64,000 bases of DNA from Bacillus sp. Xin1 (GTDB lineage: Bacteria; Bacillota; Bacilli; Bacillales; Bacillaceae_G): assembly GCF_013314535.1 (NCBI RefSeq), contig NZ_JABUAE010000003.1, forward strand, positions 1 to 64,000, given 5' to 3'. This document shows, piece after piece, positions 16,445 through 25,794 of the stretch (positions are counted from its first letter, which is position 1; each line of letters starts with the position of its first letter). A model generated the notes under the pieces. That model had not been told where the DNA came from. It did no database searches and saw only the letters and a program-made list of their open reading frames with translations. A program made the translations under genes and the position numbers.

Positions 16445-18004
16445 TTATTTTGCTTTTATAGTAGTTTTACTAGAAGGAATACTTTCATTATGCAACCGAT
16501 CCACTGCAGTTACTACATACGTATATATCTCCCCAGATACAGCTGTATTATCTACATAAATTTCTCCAGGTTTTGTTTTTCGTAAAGTAGTAAGTAAATT
16601 CTCGGATTTTTGAATATCGACTTCATTTTTTCCGTTTACTCGGTAGATGGCATAATAAGCAGAGTCGTTGTTTCTATCATCAATAATGCCTAAAGCGATA
16701 CCTTCATTTCTTGGAATAGCCCCTTTTAAAGTGGGTTGTTTAGGTGGATCGTGATCTAGCCAAGTCATTGGTGGGATTAATGCAGGGTGTTTATAAATGT
16801 CATTTTTTAGTCGGTCTTTTATCCCTAATGGATTTTTATTTATATCTTTTAAACTAAAGTGCATGCTACCTTTTATTTGCGAATTTTGATGATTTAGCGC
16901 AATTTGTCTTGGGTATTCTTCAGTGTCTGACCATGCAGGTACTGAGTTATTATTAATTTTATATGCTGCTTGCCCGATATATAGTTGAATAGGTTTGTTT
17001 ACAGTTTCTTTTACCCACCAATTTAATAATATGTCATATGCTGCAGGTGCAAATCCGATATTCCAATAAATTTGTGGTGTAATATAGTCGATATATCCTT
17101 TTTGAATCCATTCTCGTGTGTCAGCATATAGATCATCATAATTTCTTTGTCCAGCAGTTGTATTAGAACCGGTTGGATCGTCAGCTATATTCCGCCATAC
17201 ACCAAATGGACTAATTCCAAATTTGATATACGGTTTTTCTTTTTTAATAGCGGTATTTAAACCACTAACAAGTTGATTGACATTATTGCGACGCCAGTCT
17301 TCAATGTTAGAGAATTTTCCATTATTGTAAGCTTCATAGGTATTCTGGTCTGGAAATTCCTCCCCAACTATCTTATAAGGATAAAAATAATCATCCATGT
17401 GAACAGCATCAATATCGTAATTTTGTACAACTTCTAATATTCCTTCAGTTATAAAGTTTTTTACTTCTGGAATACCAGGATTATAGTATAGTTTTCCTCC
17501 GTAAGATACAATCCAATCGGGATGTTGTTTTGCGGGGTGATTTTCTGCTAGTCGGTTTATTTCTGTATGGTTCATCGTAATTCTGTACGGATTAAACCAT
17601 GCGTGAAATTCAAGATTTCTTTTATGGGCTTCTGCAACCATAAATGCAAGCGGATCATAGCCGGGGTCTTTTCCTTGCACGCCTGTAAGATATTCGGACC
17701 AAGGACCATATTGGGAAGGATAAAAAGCGTCTGCGGTTGGTTTAATTTGCACAACAACTGCGTTCATACCTACATTTTTCACATCATCTAGTAGTTTGAT
17801 AAATTCTTGTTTCTGCTTTTCAATAGGTAGCCCTGGCTTAGAGGGCCAATCAATATTGAGCACAGATGCGATCCATGCGGCGCGTAATTCATGTTTTTGA
17901 TACGTAGTGGGTATTTCAGCTTGTGTGGGGCTAGAGGTTATGAACAGGAAGGGAATAATCAAGATGACGCTACAACAACTCATTAATAATCTTCTAAAAA
18001 TCAT
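16445..18004 (-). CDS. Secreted family 10-like glycosyl hydrolase (YngK/GHL10, DUF187)
   Basis: A 519-residue exported protein. A signal peptide covers about 1-29 (cleavage after Thr-Gln-Ala). The GHL10 barrel (about 35-370) shows the family start Glu-Leu-Arg-Ala-Ala-Trp-Ile-Ala-Ser-Val, His-Ala-Trp-Phe-Asn-Pro-Tyr-Arg and Val-His-Met-Asp-Asp-Tyr-Phe-Tyr-Pro. A fibronectin III-like domain follows at about 425-519. B. subtilis YngK is the close relative. It likely acts on a cell-wall glycan or related sugar polymer, though the substrate is unproven. It is monocistronic. Confidence 0.9.
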   Translation of the reverse strand: MIFRRLLMSCCSVILIIPFLFITSSPTQAEIPTTYQKHELRAAWIASVLNIDWPSKPGLPIEKQKQEFIKLLDDVKNVGMNAVVVQIKPTADAFYPSQYGPWSEYLTGVQGKDPGYDPLAFMVAEAHKRNLEFHAWFNPYRITMNHTEINRLAENHPAKQHPDWIVSYGGKLYYNPGIPEVKNFITEGILEVVQNYDIDAVHMDDYFYPYKIVGEEFPDQNTYEAYNNGKFSNIEDWRRNNVNQLVSGLNTAIKKEKPYIKFGISPFGVWRNIADDPTGSNTTAGQRNYDDLYADTREWIQKGYIDYITPQIYWNIGFAPAAYDILLNWWVKETVNKPIQLYIGQAAYKINNNSVPAWSDTEEYPRQIALNHQNSQIKGSMHFSLKDINKNPLGIKDRLKNDIYKHPALIPPMTWLDHDPPKQPTLKGAIPRNEGIALGIIDDRNNDSAYYAIYRVNGKNEVDIQKSENLLTTLRKTKPGEIYVDNTAVSGEIYTYVVTAVDRLHNESIPSSKTTIKAK

Positions 18005-18256
18005 CGTACGCCTCCTTACATATTCTATTATCGAGACTACTATATCATGTGAATATAAGATTCACAATTGAGAAAGTAGGGTACTGAAAATTTTATTTCA
18101 TATAAAAAACATTTTTACTGAAATTTCATTTCATCAGAACTAATTTGCCTATATTCTTCATATCATTTTTAATAACGTGAAACTTCCTTTCAGTGGTGTT
18201 TTGACAGTCCTTGAAAAAGGATGAAAATTACTTAAAGCATATAGGAGGATTATGAA

Positions 18257-18562
18257 ATGAAAGTTCTGTTTGTATGTTCTGGAGGAATGTCCAGCTCGAT
18301 TGTTGTAAACGCTTTAAAAAAAGAAGCTGAGAAGAAAGGAATCAGTATGGACGTGCACGCAATTGGCACGAGTGAAGTGGAAGAAGAGGTGAAAAATGGC
18401 TGGGACGTTGTAATGGTTGCTCCGCAAGTAAGGCATAGATTTGTTGCAGTGAAAAAAATAGCAGATGAGCAGTCTGTTCCTTGTGGTGTGATTCCGCCGC
18501 AGGCTTATACACCACTTGGTGGTCCGACGTTATTAAAAACAGTGCAAGAACTCATTCATTAG
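18257..18562 (+). CDS. PTS lactose/cellobiose-type EIIB
   Basis: A 101-residue cytosolic EIIB domain with phosphorylated Cys7 in Val-Cys-Ser-Gly-Gly-Met-Ser-Ser. It passes phosphate from EIIA to the incoming sugar at EIIC. The SD is AGGAGG. The EIIC gene starts 13 nt later. No EIIA gene is seen in this cluster, so EIIA must be supplied from elsewhere. The cluster continues with wall-sugar kinases, so the sugar may be a wall-derived or chitin-type saccharide rather than cellobiose; this is inference. Confidence 0.9.
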   Translation: MKVLFVCSGGMSSSIVVNALKKEAEKKGISMDVHAIGTSEVEEEVKNGWDVVMVAPQVRHRFVAVKKIADEQSVPCGVIPPQAYTPLGGPTLLKTVQELIH

Positions 18563-18575
18563 GAGGGAGAGTAGT

Positions 18576-19865
18576 ATGAATAAGTTTATCTCGTTTCTTG
18601 AGAATAACTTATCTAGCCCAATGGCAAGGCTTTCTGAGCAAAGGCATTTACAAGCGATTCGTGACGGTGTAATTTCAGCATTACCGTTTATTATTGTAGG
18701 AAGTTTCTTTTTAATCGTGGCGTTTCCGCCTCTCCCAAAAGATAGTTTTATTTCAATCTGGGCAGCAAAGCATATAACAAGTATTTTAATACCGTATCGG
18801 TTAACGATGTTTATTATGTCGCTTTATATCGCCTTTGGTATTGGATATAATTTAGCGAAAAGTTACAAATTAGATGCATTATCAGGAGCGCAGCTTGCAG
18901 TTTGTTCCTTGCTCCTTACATTGACGCCTGAATTAATCGATAAGAAAGGGTTTATGCTCTCAATGACAAACCTTGGGGGACATGGGTTATTTGTTACAAT
19001 GATTGTTTCCATTTTATCGGTTGAGATTTTGAGATTCTGTAAGACGAAAAATGTGATGATTAAGATGCCAGAACAAGTACCACCGTCTGTATCTCGTTCT
19101 TTTGAAGCACTTATACCTGCTGCTTTCGTTATTATTATTATGAGTATTATCACAGTTGTTTTTAGCATTGATTTACACCATTTAGTTGATAAGCTAGCTG
19201 CACCATTAGTAAAAGCTGGTGATAGTTATTTTGGAGTTATTCTACCTGTGTTTCTAATTACATTCTTCTGGTCATTTGGTATACATGGTGTTTCTGTTGT
19301 TGGGACAGTTGCCCGTCCTTTATGGGAAGTTTATCTTGGTAAAAACTCTGCTGCAGTTGCAGATGGAGCAAGCAGTATACCATTTATTGCACCGGAGCCA
19401 TTATATCAATGGTTTATATGGATTGGCGGTTCCGGAGCTACGTTAGGACTTGTATTAGCCATGATTGTCTTCGGTAGATCAAAATATTCTAAAGCGCTAT
19501 CAAGAACGTGCATTGTACCTGGGATTTTTAATATTAATGAACCAGTTATATTTGGACTTCCGATTGTATTAAACCCGATCTTAATTATTCCTTTTATTAT
19601 TACGCCGCTTGTGACTGCAACCATTGCTTATACCGCAACTGCAATGGGACTTGTAACTGCGACTTATATTATGCCGCCGTGGACATTGCCAGCTCCAATC
19701 GGTGCATATTTAGCGACGGGAGGAGATTGGAGAGCGGTTGTATTAGTCTTCATTAATATAGCAATCTCATTCCTTATTTATCTGCCATTCTTTAAAATGT
19801 ACGATAAAAATATGATTGAAATCGAAAAAAGCGGTGATGACGAACAAGATTCTGTGAATGTGTAA
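18576..19865 (+). CDS. PTS lactose/cellobiose-type EIIC permease
   Basis: A 429-residue membrane permease of the Lac/cellobiose/chitobiose EIIC family, with about ten hydrophobic segments, the N-terminal Ala-Arg-Leu-Ser-Glu-Gln-Arg-His-Leu-Gln-Ala-Ile-Arg-Asp-Gly motif and the Asn-Glu-Pro-Val-Ile-Phe-Gly substrate-site motif near 313-319. It is coupled to EIIB (13-nt gap). It brings in the sugar while phosphorylating it. Its downstream partners, AnmK and a GlcNAc-type kinase, hint at amino sugars or anhydro-muropeptide sugars. Confidence 0.92.
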   Translation: MNKFISFLENNLSSPMARLSEQRHLQAIRDGVISALPFIIVGSFFLIVAFPPLPKDSFISIWAAKHITSILIPYRLTMFIMSLYIAFGIGYNLAKSYKLDALSGAQLAVCSLLLTLTPELIDKKGFMLSMTNLGGHGLFVTMIVSILSVEILRFCKTKNVMIKMPEQVPPSVSRSFEALIPAAFVIIIMSIITVVFSIDLHHLVDKLAAPLVKAGDSYFGVILPVFLITFFWSFGIHGVSVVGTVARPLWEVYLGKNSAAVADGASSIPFIAPEPLYQWFIWIGGSGATLGLVLAMIVFGRSKYSKALSRTCIVPGIFNINEPVIFGLPIVLNPILIIPFIITPLVTATIAYTATAMGLVTATYIMPPWTLPAPIGAYLATGGDWRAVVLVFINIAISFLIYLPFFKMYDKNMIEIEKSGDDEQDSVNV

Positions 19866-19904
19866 GAATGAGAAATGCGAAGAAATCATACAGACATGTA
19901 TTTG

Positions 19905-19935
19905 AGTGATAGGCAACGAGTCTATCACTTCTTTC
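19905..19935 (+). terminator. Weak terminator or attenuator hairpin
   Basis: AGTGATAG/CTATCACT stem with a 9-nt loop followed by TCTTTC. It may reduce read-through from the PTS genes to the downstream kinases. Confidence 0.5.
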
Positions 19936-19987
19936 ATGATTAAAGGTGAAACGAATCTGTTTTATCAATAGAAGAAGGTGAAATGAA

Positions 19988-20254
19988 GTGGGGATAAAAT
20001 TCAGTTATAAAGGTGTGTTTTTGCTACTATTTGTAGTGATCTGTTCAAACCTTCTGTTTACGCCTCTATTAAGAATGTTAGATGTATCACAGATGTATAG
20101 TATATGGATTGTGACGAGTATTTCGGCAAGTATAATGCTAACAATTGTTATGTCCTTTATAGATGGTACGTATTCATCAAAAGTACAACTAATTGTTAGA
20201 TTTGTATTTTTTCTAGTTGGTTGTACATTTATTACCTATATGATTGTCTTTTAA
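19988..20254 (+). CDS. Small three-helix membrane protein
   Basis: An 88-residue protein starting at GTG with SD GAAGGTGA. Three hydrophobic segments (about 8-24, 36-55 and 68-86) suggest an integral membrane protein with short loops. It lies between the PTS genes and anmK (20-nt gap to anmK). I do not recognise the family; together with the 94-residue protein at 22419 it is one of two small membrane proteins in this cluster. Confidence 0.65.
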   Translation: MGIKFSYKGVFLLLFVVICSNLLFTPLLRMLDVSQMYSIWIVTSISASIMLTIVMSFIDGTYSSKVQLIVRFVFFLVGCTFITYMIVF

Positions 20255-20274
20255 AGAAATAAAGAGGTGATACT

Positions 20275-21429
20275 ATGTATATTGTTGGCTTAATGTCTGG
20301 TACTTCTTTAGATGGCATAGATGCTGCCCTTGTCCATATTGAAGGAAATGGTAAGGATACAAAAGTGGAACTCATTCATTTTATTACAGCACGGTTTTCA
20401 AGAGAAATAAAAAGTGAAATTCAGCAAGCGTTGTCGATAGAAACTTCTAATGTAAAACTTATATGTAGTTTAAATTTTAAACTCGGACAACGTTTTGCCG
20501 ATGCAGTGAAAATAGTCTGTAAACAATCTAATTTTCCAATAGAACAATTAGATTTAATTGGCTCACATGGTCAAACAGTTTATCATCATCCTGTTCAAGA
20601 GGGAAAGATGGTTCCATCAACACTACAAATCGGAGAACCTGCAGTTATAGCCTATGAAACAGGAACAACAGTCATTTCAAATTTTCGAACGATGGATATG
20701 GCGGCTGGTGGTCAAGGAGCTCCGCTTGTTCCATATTCAGAACTCATTTTATATAGAGACCAAAATAAAAATCGAGTACTCCAAAATATTGGCGGAATAG
20801 GGAATGTAACCGTCATTCCAAGCCGAGTAGCTAAACAAGAAGCGATTGCCTTTGATACGGGACCAGGAAATATGGTGATAGATGAAGTGTGTCAACGATT
20901 ATTTCAGCAGTCTTTTGATAAAAATGGGGACATAGCAAAACAGGGAAATGTGATAGATGAAATGCTTTCCTATTGTATGAAACATCCGTTTTTAGAAATT
21001 TTACCACCCAAATCAACAGGAAGAGAACAGTTTGGAAAAGAGTTTACAGATGAATTGTTAAAGCAATTTAATGGGCACAGTAAGGAGGACATTATAGCTA
21101 CTGTAACAATGTTTACAGCAAACTCGATTGTTCATCATTTTCAAAAAGATATTTTTCCTTATTATCATATCGATGAAGTTATTCTTGGCGGAGGTGGAAG
21201 TTATAACAAAACACTTGTAGAAATGATAAAAGAAAGTTTGAAAGAGGAATCTTGTAAGGTATTTAGACAAGAAGAACTTGGGTATTCATCGGAAGCAAAA
21301 GAAGCAATAGCTTTTGCTGTGCTAGCAAATGAAACATATCATCGTAATCCAAGTAATGTACCAAGTGCTACAGGGGCAAGACATTCTGTCGTTTTAGGTA
21401 ATGTAACATTCCCTCCAATTGTGAGGTAA
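20275..21429 (+). CDS. anmK: Anhydro-N-acetylmuramic acid kinase
   Basis: A 384-residue ASKHA kinase that cleaves and phosphorylates 1,6-anhydro-MurNAc to MurNAc-6-phosphate in wall recycling. Visible signatures are [10 protein letters not shown] (5-14), Gly-Ser-His-Gly-Gln-Thr (about 96-101), Phe-Asp-Thr-Gly-Pro-Gly-Asn and the C-terminal Leu-Gly-Gly-Gly-Gly. The length is normal for AnmK. SD AAGAGGTG. It is followed after 18 nt by a second amino-sugar kinase. No murQ etherase is present in the window, so the next step must be encoded elsewhere. Confidence 0.95.
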   Translation: MYIVGLMSGTSLDGIDAALVHIEGNGKDTKVELIHFITARFSREIKSEIQQALSIETSNVKLICSLNFKLGQRFADAVKIVCKQSNFPIEQLDLIGSHGQTVYHHPVQEGKMVPSTLQIGEPAVIAYETGTTVISNFRTMDMAAGGQGAPLVPYSELILYRDQNKNRVLQNIGGIGNVTVIPSRVAKQEAIAFDTGPGNMVIDEVCQRLFQQSFDKNGDIAKQGNVIDEMLSYCMKHPFLEILPPKSTGREQFGKEFTDELLKQFNGHSKEDIIATVTMFTANSIVHHFQKDIFPYYHIDEVILGGGGSYNKTLVEMIKESLKEESCKVFRQEELGYSSEAKEAIAFAVLANETYHRNPSNVPSATGARHSVVLGNVTFPPIVR

Positions 21430-21447
21430 GAAAAAGAGGGTGGAAAG

Positions 21448-22347
21448 ATGAAGTATATGATCGGCGTAGATGGTGGTGGGACAAAAACAGAAGCGATTGC
21501 ATTTGACCAAAATGGTAAAGAAATAGCAAGAAGTATGAGCAGTTTCGGAAATGTTTTATTAGATTATGAGAAAGCTGTATCGCATATTATGCAGGCAATT
21601 AATCAATGTCAACAAAGCTTATCTAAAGAGAACTGCGTTTGTATTTGTTTAGGGCTGGCTGGTGTGAAAAGTATAGATATGAATGTGTTAAAAGAGCGTT
21701 TAAAAACGAAATATCAAACAAATATTGAAATTTATGATGATGCAGTAATTGCGCATGCCGCTTTATTAGGAGGAAACGATGGTATTTTAACAATAGCGGG
21801 AACAGGTGCTATCTGCTTAGGGAAAAAAGGAGAAAAATTTGAGTATAGCGGAGGATGGGGCCATATATTAGGAGATGAAGGAAGTGGGTATTGGATTGCT
21901 TTACAAGCGTTAAAAAGGATGACAATCGAGTACGATAAAGGTGCTCAATTTTGCAATCTTAGCACAGCAATACAAAATCAAGTTCCTATTCATACACCAT
22001 TTGATATAAAACAACTTGTATATTCCTCACAGAAAGATCAGGTTGCTGCGATTGCTCCTCTTGTAATAGAAGAAGCAAGGAAAGGTAATAATGATGCGCT
22101 CAAAATTATATTAAAAGCTAGTGAAGAATTAGCCACAATTACAGTTGATGTGTATAAAAAAATGTCATTTGAAGTACCAATTTCAATTGCAGTGAAAGGT
22201 GGGATTTTATGCTCTGCACCAGAAATATATGCTGAATTCAAGAGGTGTTGCGAAAAGTATATGAATGAAATAAATTTTATTCAAAATGAAATCTCATCAG
22301 CAAAAGGAGCTTATTTTTTAGCTGTAAAAAAATCTATGTTATTTTAA
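21448..22347 (+). CDS. BadF/BcrA-type kinase, probable N-acetylglucosamine (or MurNAc) kinase
   Basis: A 299-residue ASKHA-fold kinase. Phosphate 1 motif Gly-Val-Asp-Gly-Gly-Gly-Thr-Lys-Thr (5-13), phosphate 2 Ile-Ala-Gly-Thr-Gly-Ala (about 113-118) and Gly-Gly-Trp-Gly-His-Ile-Leu-Gly-Asp-Glu-Gly-Ser-Gly (about 130-142) match GlcNAc kinases and the MurK family. With anmK 18 nt upstream and a PTS permease, a role in salvaging wall amino sugars is likely. Which sugar it prefers cannot be told from sequence. Confidence 0.85.
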   Translation: MKYMIGVDGGGTKTEAIAFDQNGKEIARSMSSFGNVLLDYEKAVSHIMQAINQCQQSLSKENCVCICLGLAGVKSIDMNVLKERLKTKYQTNIEIYDDAVIAHAALLGGNDGILTIAGTGAICLGKKGEKFEYSGGWGHILGDEGSGYWIALQALKRMTIEYDKGAQFCNLSTAIQNQVPIHTPFDIKQLVYSSQKDQVAAIAPLVIEEARKGNNDALKIILKASEELATITVDVYKKMSFEVPISIAVKGGILCSAPEIYAEFKRCCEKYMNEINFIQNEISSAKGAYFLAVKKSMLF

Positions 22348-22418
22348 ACATAGTTTTCAATATAGCAGTCTCATTTTAAAAATAAATATTTGGTATTATT
22401 TACAAAGGTAGGTGTTAT

Positions 22419-22703
22419 ATGGATTTAAGGATTAAAATATGGATTTTTTTATTTAGAATGTTATTTCCGATTTTCTTGCTTATCGTATGTATGAATAGTA
22501 TAGCAATTATAGGAATTGATAAGGTTCCGGTGCATAAACTGCAAGTTATAATACTTGTAAGTTTGTTTATAGCCTGGTCAATAGGATATATTTTACAATA
22601 TATTAAATCCGTACGTGTTATTGCATGGAAATTGATAGGGGTTACAACGGTAGCAAGTTTCATATTTTATTGTAGCGCTTACTTCTATGCCACTTATGCT
22701 TGA
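22419..22703 (+). CDS. Small membrane protein
   Basis: A 94-residue hydrophobic protein with three predicted membrane helices (about 7-28, 38-57 and 68-90) and few charged residues. It starts with ATG after GGTAGGTG. It sits between the kinase and plsY-like genes in the same direction (gap 41 nt to plsY), so it probably belongs to this cluster. No family recognised. Confidence 0.6.
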   Translation: MDLRIKIWIFLFRMLFPIFLLIVCMNSIAIIGIDKVPVHKLQVIILVSLFIAWSIGYILQYIKSVRVIAWKLIGVTTVASFIFYCSAYFYATYA

Positions 22704-22743
22704 AGATTGTATTGAAAATAGTAAATAGAAAGCGAATGATTAT

Positions 22744-23292
22744 ATGATTCATATCAACCAGTTTCTGTATGTAATAGGCGCTTATATGGTTGGAAATGTA
22801 TTAACAGCATATATGATTATAAAATGGAAATATGGGATAGATATTCGAGAAGCTGGTAGTGGAAACCCTGGTGCACGGAATATGGGGCGTTTATATGGGA
22901 AAGGATATTTTCTTGCTACATTTTTGGGAGATGCGCTAAAAGGGGCAATTGTTGTTTATATAGCGAGAATCTTATTTGGGGAGTCTATATTTTCATTACT
23001 CTCGTTACTAGCAGTTATTGTAGGTCATATATATCCAATTTTCTTTAAATATAAAGGTGGAAAGGGAATTTCGACATTTATTGGCGGACTGCTTGTGTTC
23101 AATTATTTAATAGTGCTTACTCTGATGTTTGTATTTATTTTATTTTATTTCATTTTTAAGAGTTTCACAAAGGCTGGTTTAATTACAGTCGCTTGCCTAC
23201 CACTTTGTATGATTGCATACTCGTATTCTATGGTAGCAATTATATTAAGTGTTTGCATGATTCTATTGATTTTGTACGCACATAGAAAATAA
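22744..23292 (+). CDS. PlsY-type acyl-phosphate glycerol-3-phosphate acyltransferase paralogue
   Basis: A 182-residue integral membrane enzyme of the PlsY family. The acyltransferase motif Gly-Ser-Gly-Asn-Pro-Gly-Ala-Arg-Asn (38-46) and the second motif Lys-Gly-Gly-Lys-Gly (about 102-106) are intact, with five or so membrane helices. PlsY makes lysophosphatidic acid from acyl-phosphate and glycerol-3-phosphate. Its place next to an acetyltransferase/aminotransferase fusion rather than a lipid operon suggests an extra, specialised PlsY. The next gene starts 13 nt later. Confidence 0.88.
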   Translation: MIHINQFLYVIGAYMVGNVLTAYMIIKWKYGIDIREAGSGNPGARNMGRLYGKGYFLATFLGDALKGAIVVYIARILFGESIFSLLSLLAVIVGHIYPIFFKYKGGKGISTFIGGLLVFNYLIVLTLMFVFILFYFIFKSFTKAGLITVACLPLCMIAYSYSMVAIILSVCMILLILYAHRK

Positions 23293-23305
23293 AGGAGAGT
23301 AAAAC

Positions 23306-24883
23306 ATGGGGTTAATGTATAAAATTGCTGATCAAACTTGGGAATTTGAAAGTATTCATAAATTAAATTATAAAACATTTGTAGAAGAAATTCCACAGCA
23401 TGAACAAACAGAAGAGCGCAAACGTATAGATTTGTTCCATGAAGAAAATACATATTTAATATGTTTAGATGGTCGAAGATTAGTAGGAATGGTTGCGGTA
23501 AGGGGGACACGGCCATTCTCATTAGATAATAAAATACTTCATTTAGATAAGTGGTTACCAGAACGTGGTGATCGTGTATATGAAATCCGTTTATTAGCTG
23601 TAGAGCAAGAATATCGAAGCGGAAGAGCTTTACTCGGATTGATTCGATTTTTACATCGCTATTTGCTTCTAAATGGGTATGATTTAGCGCTCATTTCAGC
23701 AACAACACGTGAACTTGCACTTTATGAACAAATAGGTTTTCGTCCTTTTTATACATTAGTTGGGACAGAGCAAGCAGCATTCCAGCCGATGTATATCACC
23801 CCAAAAATGTTTGAACAATCTAGTATTATAAATGTAGTAAAAAAAGAATATACATTTTTACCAGGACCTGTCGAGATTAGTGAAAATGTCCAGCAAGCAT
23901 TTGCTTCTAATCCAATTTCGCATCGTTCCAACCAATTTAAAGCTGTGATGGAGAATGTGAAAAGACGACTTTTGCAAATGACAAAAGCCAAGCATGTACA
24001 AATAATGCTTGGGACAGGTACATTAGCAAATGATTCAATCGCTTTACAGTTGAAGTTATTAAAGGGACGTGGGTTAATTTTAACAAATGGTGAGTTTGGG
24101 AATCGTTTAATCAAGCAGGCAAACCGAGTAAACTTATCATTTGATACATATGAACGAGAAATGGGAACACCATTTTTATACAATGAAATAGGGGAGTTAG
24201 TGAAACATCAAGAGTATGAATGGATATGGTTTGTTCATCATGAAACGTCCACCGGTATGTTAAATGATTTAGAAACGTTAATTGGAATTGGTAAAAGGTA
24301 CGGTATTAAATTATGTGTAGACTGTATTAGTTCTATTGGAGCAATCCAATTCTCTCTAGAAGATGTGTATTTTGCCAGCGGAGTTAGCGGAAAAGCAATT
24401 GGAGCATACACGGGATTATCTTTTGTATTTTACAATCATATTGTGAATGCAAATGAAACATTACCTATCTACATGGATATAGGAATGTACGCGGAAAACG
24501 GGAGTGTACCGTATTCACAATCTTGGAATTTAATATATGCATTACAAGAAGCGCTAAAGAAATTTGAAGATGAAGCCGAGTATAAGAAGATATATCAAAC
24601 ATATGCTTTTATTGAAGAAGCTGTTACCAATATGGGATTACAACTTGTATCTTCCAAAGAGCATACCTCATCTATCATTCTTACAATTGCATTAGATAAA
24701 GAACTTTCTTCTAAGGAAATAGGAGATTCATTAGCCTTGCAAGGATTTATTATTCATTATGAATCATCCTATTTACAGCAAAATAATTGGGTCCAAATTG
24801 CTTGCCTAAATCATTATAAAGAACGTGAAATGAAAAGAATGTTGGATTGTTTAGGGATGTATGTAGAACAACTTCATGTATAG
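23306..24883 (+). CDS. GNAT acetyltransferase fused to class V aminotransferase
   Basis: A 525-residue two-domain protein. Residues about 1-165 are a GNAT-like domain (Glu-Ile-Arg-Leu-Leu-Ala-Val-Glu-Gln-Glu-Tyr-Arg-Ser-Gly as core strand and CoA loop). Residues about 180-525 are a PLP-dependent class V aminotransferase resembling 2-aminoethylphosphonate or serine-pyruvate transaminases: Leu-Pro-Gly-Pro-Val-Glu-Ile-Ser at the start and the PLP lysine Lys363 in Ser-Gly-Lys-Ala-Ile-Gly. Domain function may be transamination followed by N-acetylation of the same small molecule. SD AAAGGAGAG. Last gene of the cluster, with a terminator 9 nt after. The substrate is unknown. Confidence 0.88.
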   Translation: MGLMYKIADQTWEFESIHKLNYKTFVEEIPQHEQTEERKRIDLFHEENTYLICLDGRRLVGMVAVRGTRPFSLDNKILHLDKWLPERGDRVYEIRLLAVEQEYRSGRALLGLIRFLHRYLLLNGYDLALISATTRELALYEQIGFRPFYTLVGTEQAAFQPMYITPKMFEQSSIINVVKKEYTFLPGPVEISENVQQAFASNPISHRSNQFKAVMENVKRRLLQMTKAKHVQIMLGTGTLANDSIALQLKLLKGRGLILTNGEFGNRLIKQANRVNLSFDTYEREMGTPFLYNEIGELVKHQEYEWIWFVHHETSTGMLNDLETLIGIGKRYGIKLCVDCISSIGAIQFSLEDVYFASGVSGKAIGAYTGLSFVFYNHIVNANETLPIYMDIGMYAENGSVPYSQSWNLIYALQEALKKFEDEAEYKKIYQTYAFIEEAVTNMGLQLVSSKEHTSSIILTIALDKELSSKEIGDSLALQGFIIHYESSYLQQNNWVQIACLNHYKEREMKRMLDCLGMYVEQLHV

Positions 24884-24891
24884 TTAACAGA

Positions 24892-24918
24892 GAAGACGGT
24901 TATGAAAACCGTCTTTCT
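24892..24918 (+). terminator. Terminator of wall-sugar cluster
   Basis: GAAGACGGTT/AACCGTCTTTC stem, short loop, T-rich end. Confidence 0.88.
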
Positions 24919-24928
24919 TATTTTTGCA

Positions 24929-25258
24929 TTATGCATGTGCCGATCCAAATAGGGATTTCATTTTCAATTTTCCCTTTTTGCGAATTTCGGCATTTGTATG
25001 TACCATGATATATTTATGTGCCCAAGCAATTGCAATAACGTCATCTAACAAGCCGATTCCAATAATAGCTGCTAAATCCGGGATGAAATCGATTGACCAT
25101 ACATAATAGGACAGCGCAGCTAATATAATTATCTTGGCTTTAGCAGGTAATCCGTTCTTTTTTAAGGTGTAATATAAAATAATGCTCTCATACACACCGG
25201 ACTTACCTAATTTGGTTGCACCTTTTTTCAATTTTTTCCATAATTTCTGTTTCTCCAT
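24929..25258 (-). CDS. YkvA/DUF1232 family membrane-associated protein
   Basis: A 109-residue protein with the DUF1232 core: Tyr-Val-Trp-Ser-Ile-Asp-Phe-Ile-Pro-Asp (about 52-61) followed by Gly-Leu-Leu-Asp-Asp (about 69-73), in a hydrophobic hairpin. Flanking parts are basic. Homologues such as B. subtilis YkvA are of unknown function. SD GGAGTGGTT. It converges on the GNAT-aminotransferase gene and probably shares its terminator. Confidence 0.85.
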   Translation of the reverse strand: MEKQKLWKKLKKGATKLGKSGVYESIILYYTLKKNGLPAKAKIIILAALSYYVWSIDFIPDLAAIIGIGLLDDVIAIAWAHKYIMVHTNAEIRKKGKLKMKSLFGSAHA

Positions 25259-25441
25259 ATAACCACTCCTTATTTCGTTTTTTCATTAATTTTGTAAAAG
25301 TATATTTAACATTATGTAAATGCGTTTAAAAATATAGATTTTTTAAAAGGATAGACAAACAATCGACAAAATAACCCTTTTTATCGTTTTTTCTTAATGT
25401 CTATTTTCATAAGAATAAAAAAGAAGATAGGAGGAGAAAAC

Positions 25442-25711
25442 ATGTGGCTTTTGTTTGATGTAATAGCAGATATTATCTTGTTTTATCCGAGGACTGACGC
25501 GAAGTTAAAACATTATATTGCGAAGTTAAATGAACAAGAATGGTTTTGAGATGTACATGAATATACTGGGTATACAGGGACCATTTGGAATAATTGAAAA
25601 ATCAAGAAGTTTATTTTGGCGCCTGTTAATATGAATTTGCTAACAAAATCAAAAAAGAAACAGAAAGAACTAATTCACCTTATCCATAGCGAGTATGAAA
25701 AAAGGAGATAA
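25442..25711 (+). pseudogene. Small gene interrupted by two in-frame TGA codons
   Basis: From a strong SD (AGGAGGAGAAAAC) and ATG the frame runs 89 codons to TAA at 25709-25711, but TGA occurs at 25547 and 25595. The sequence stays protein-like through both stops: a hydrophobic start (Trp-Leu-Leu-Phe-Asp-Val-Ile-Ala), then Trp-Phe-[stop]-Asp-Val-His-Glu-Tyr-Thr-Gly-Tyr-Thr-Gly, and a basic helical tail. Either the first 35 residues are made as a short protein, or the gene is decaying. Family not recognised. Confidence 0.55.
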
Positions 25712-25794
25712 GAATTATCTTATTTTTCATATTTAGTGAAACAAATGGTACAATGAGAGCTTAATGTGAAAAATAAGGAAAAGAAGTGATCTGT

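Noticed and set aside
25547-25597. Selenocysteine readthrough at the two TGA codons
   Set aside because: No SECIS-like hairpin or selenocysteine genes are seen, and B. cereus is not known to use selenocysteine.
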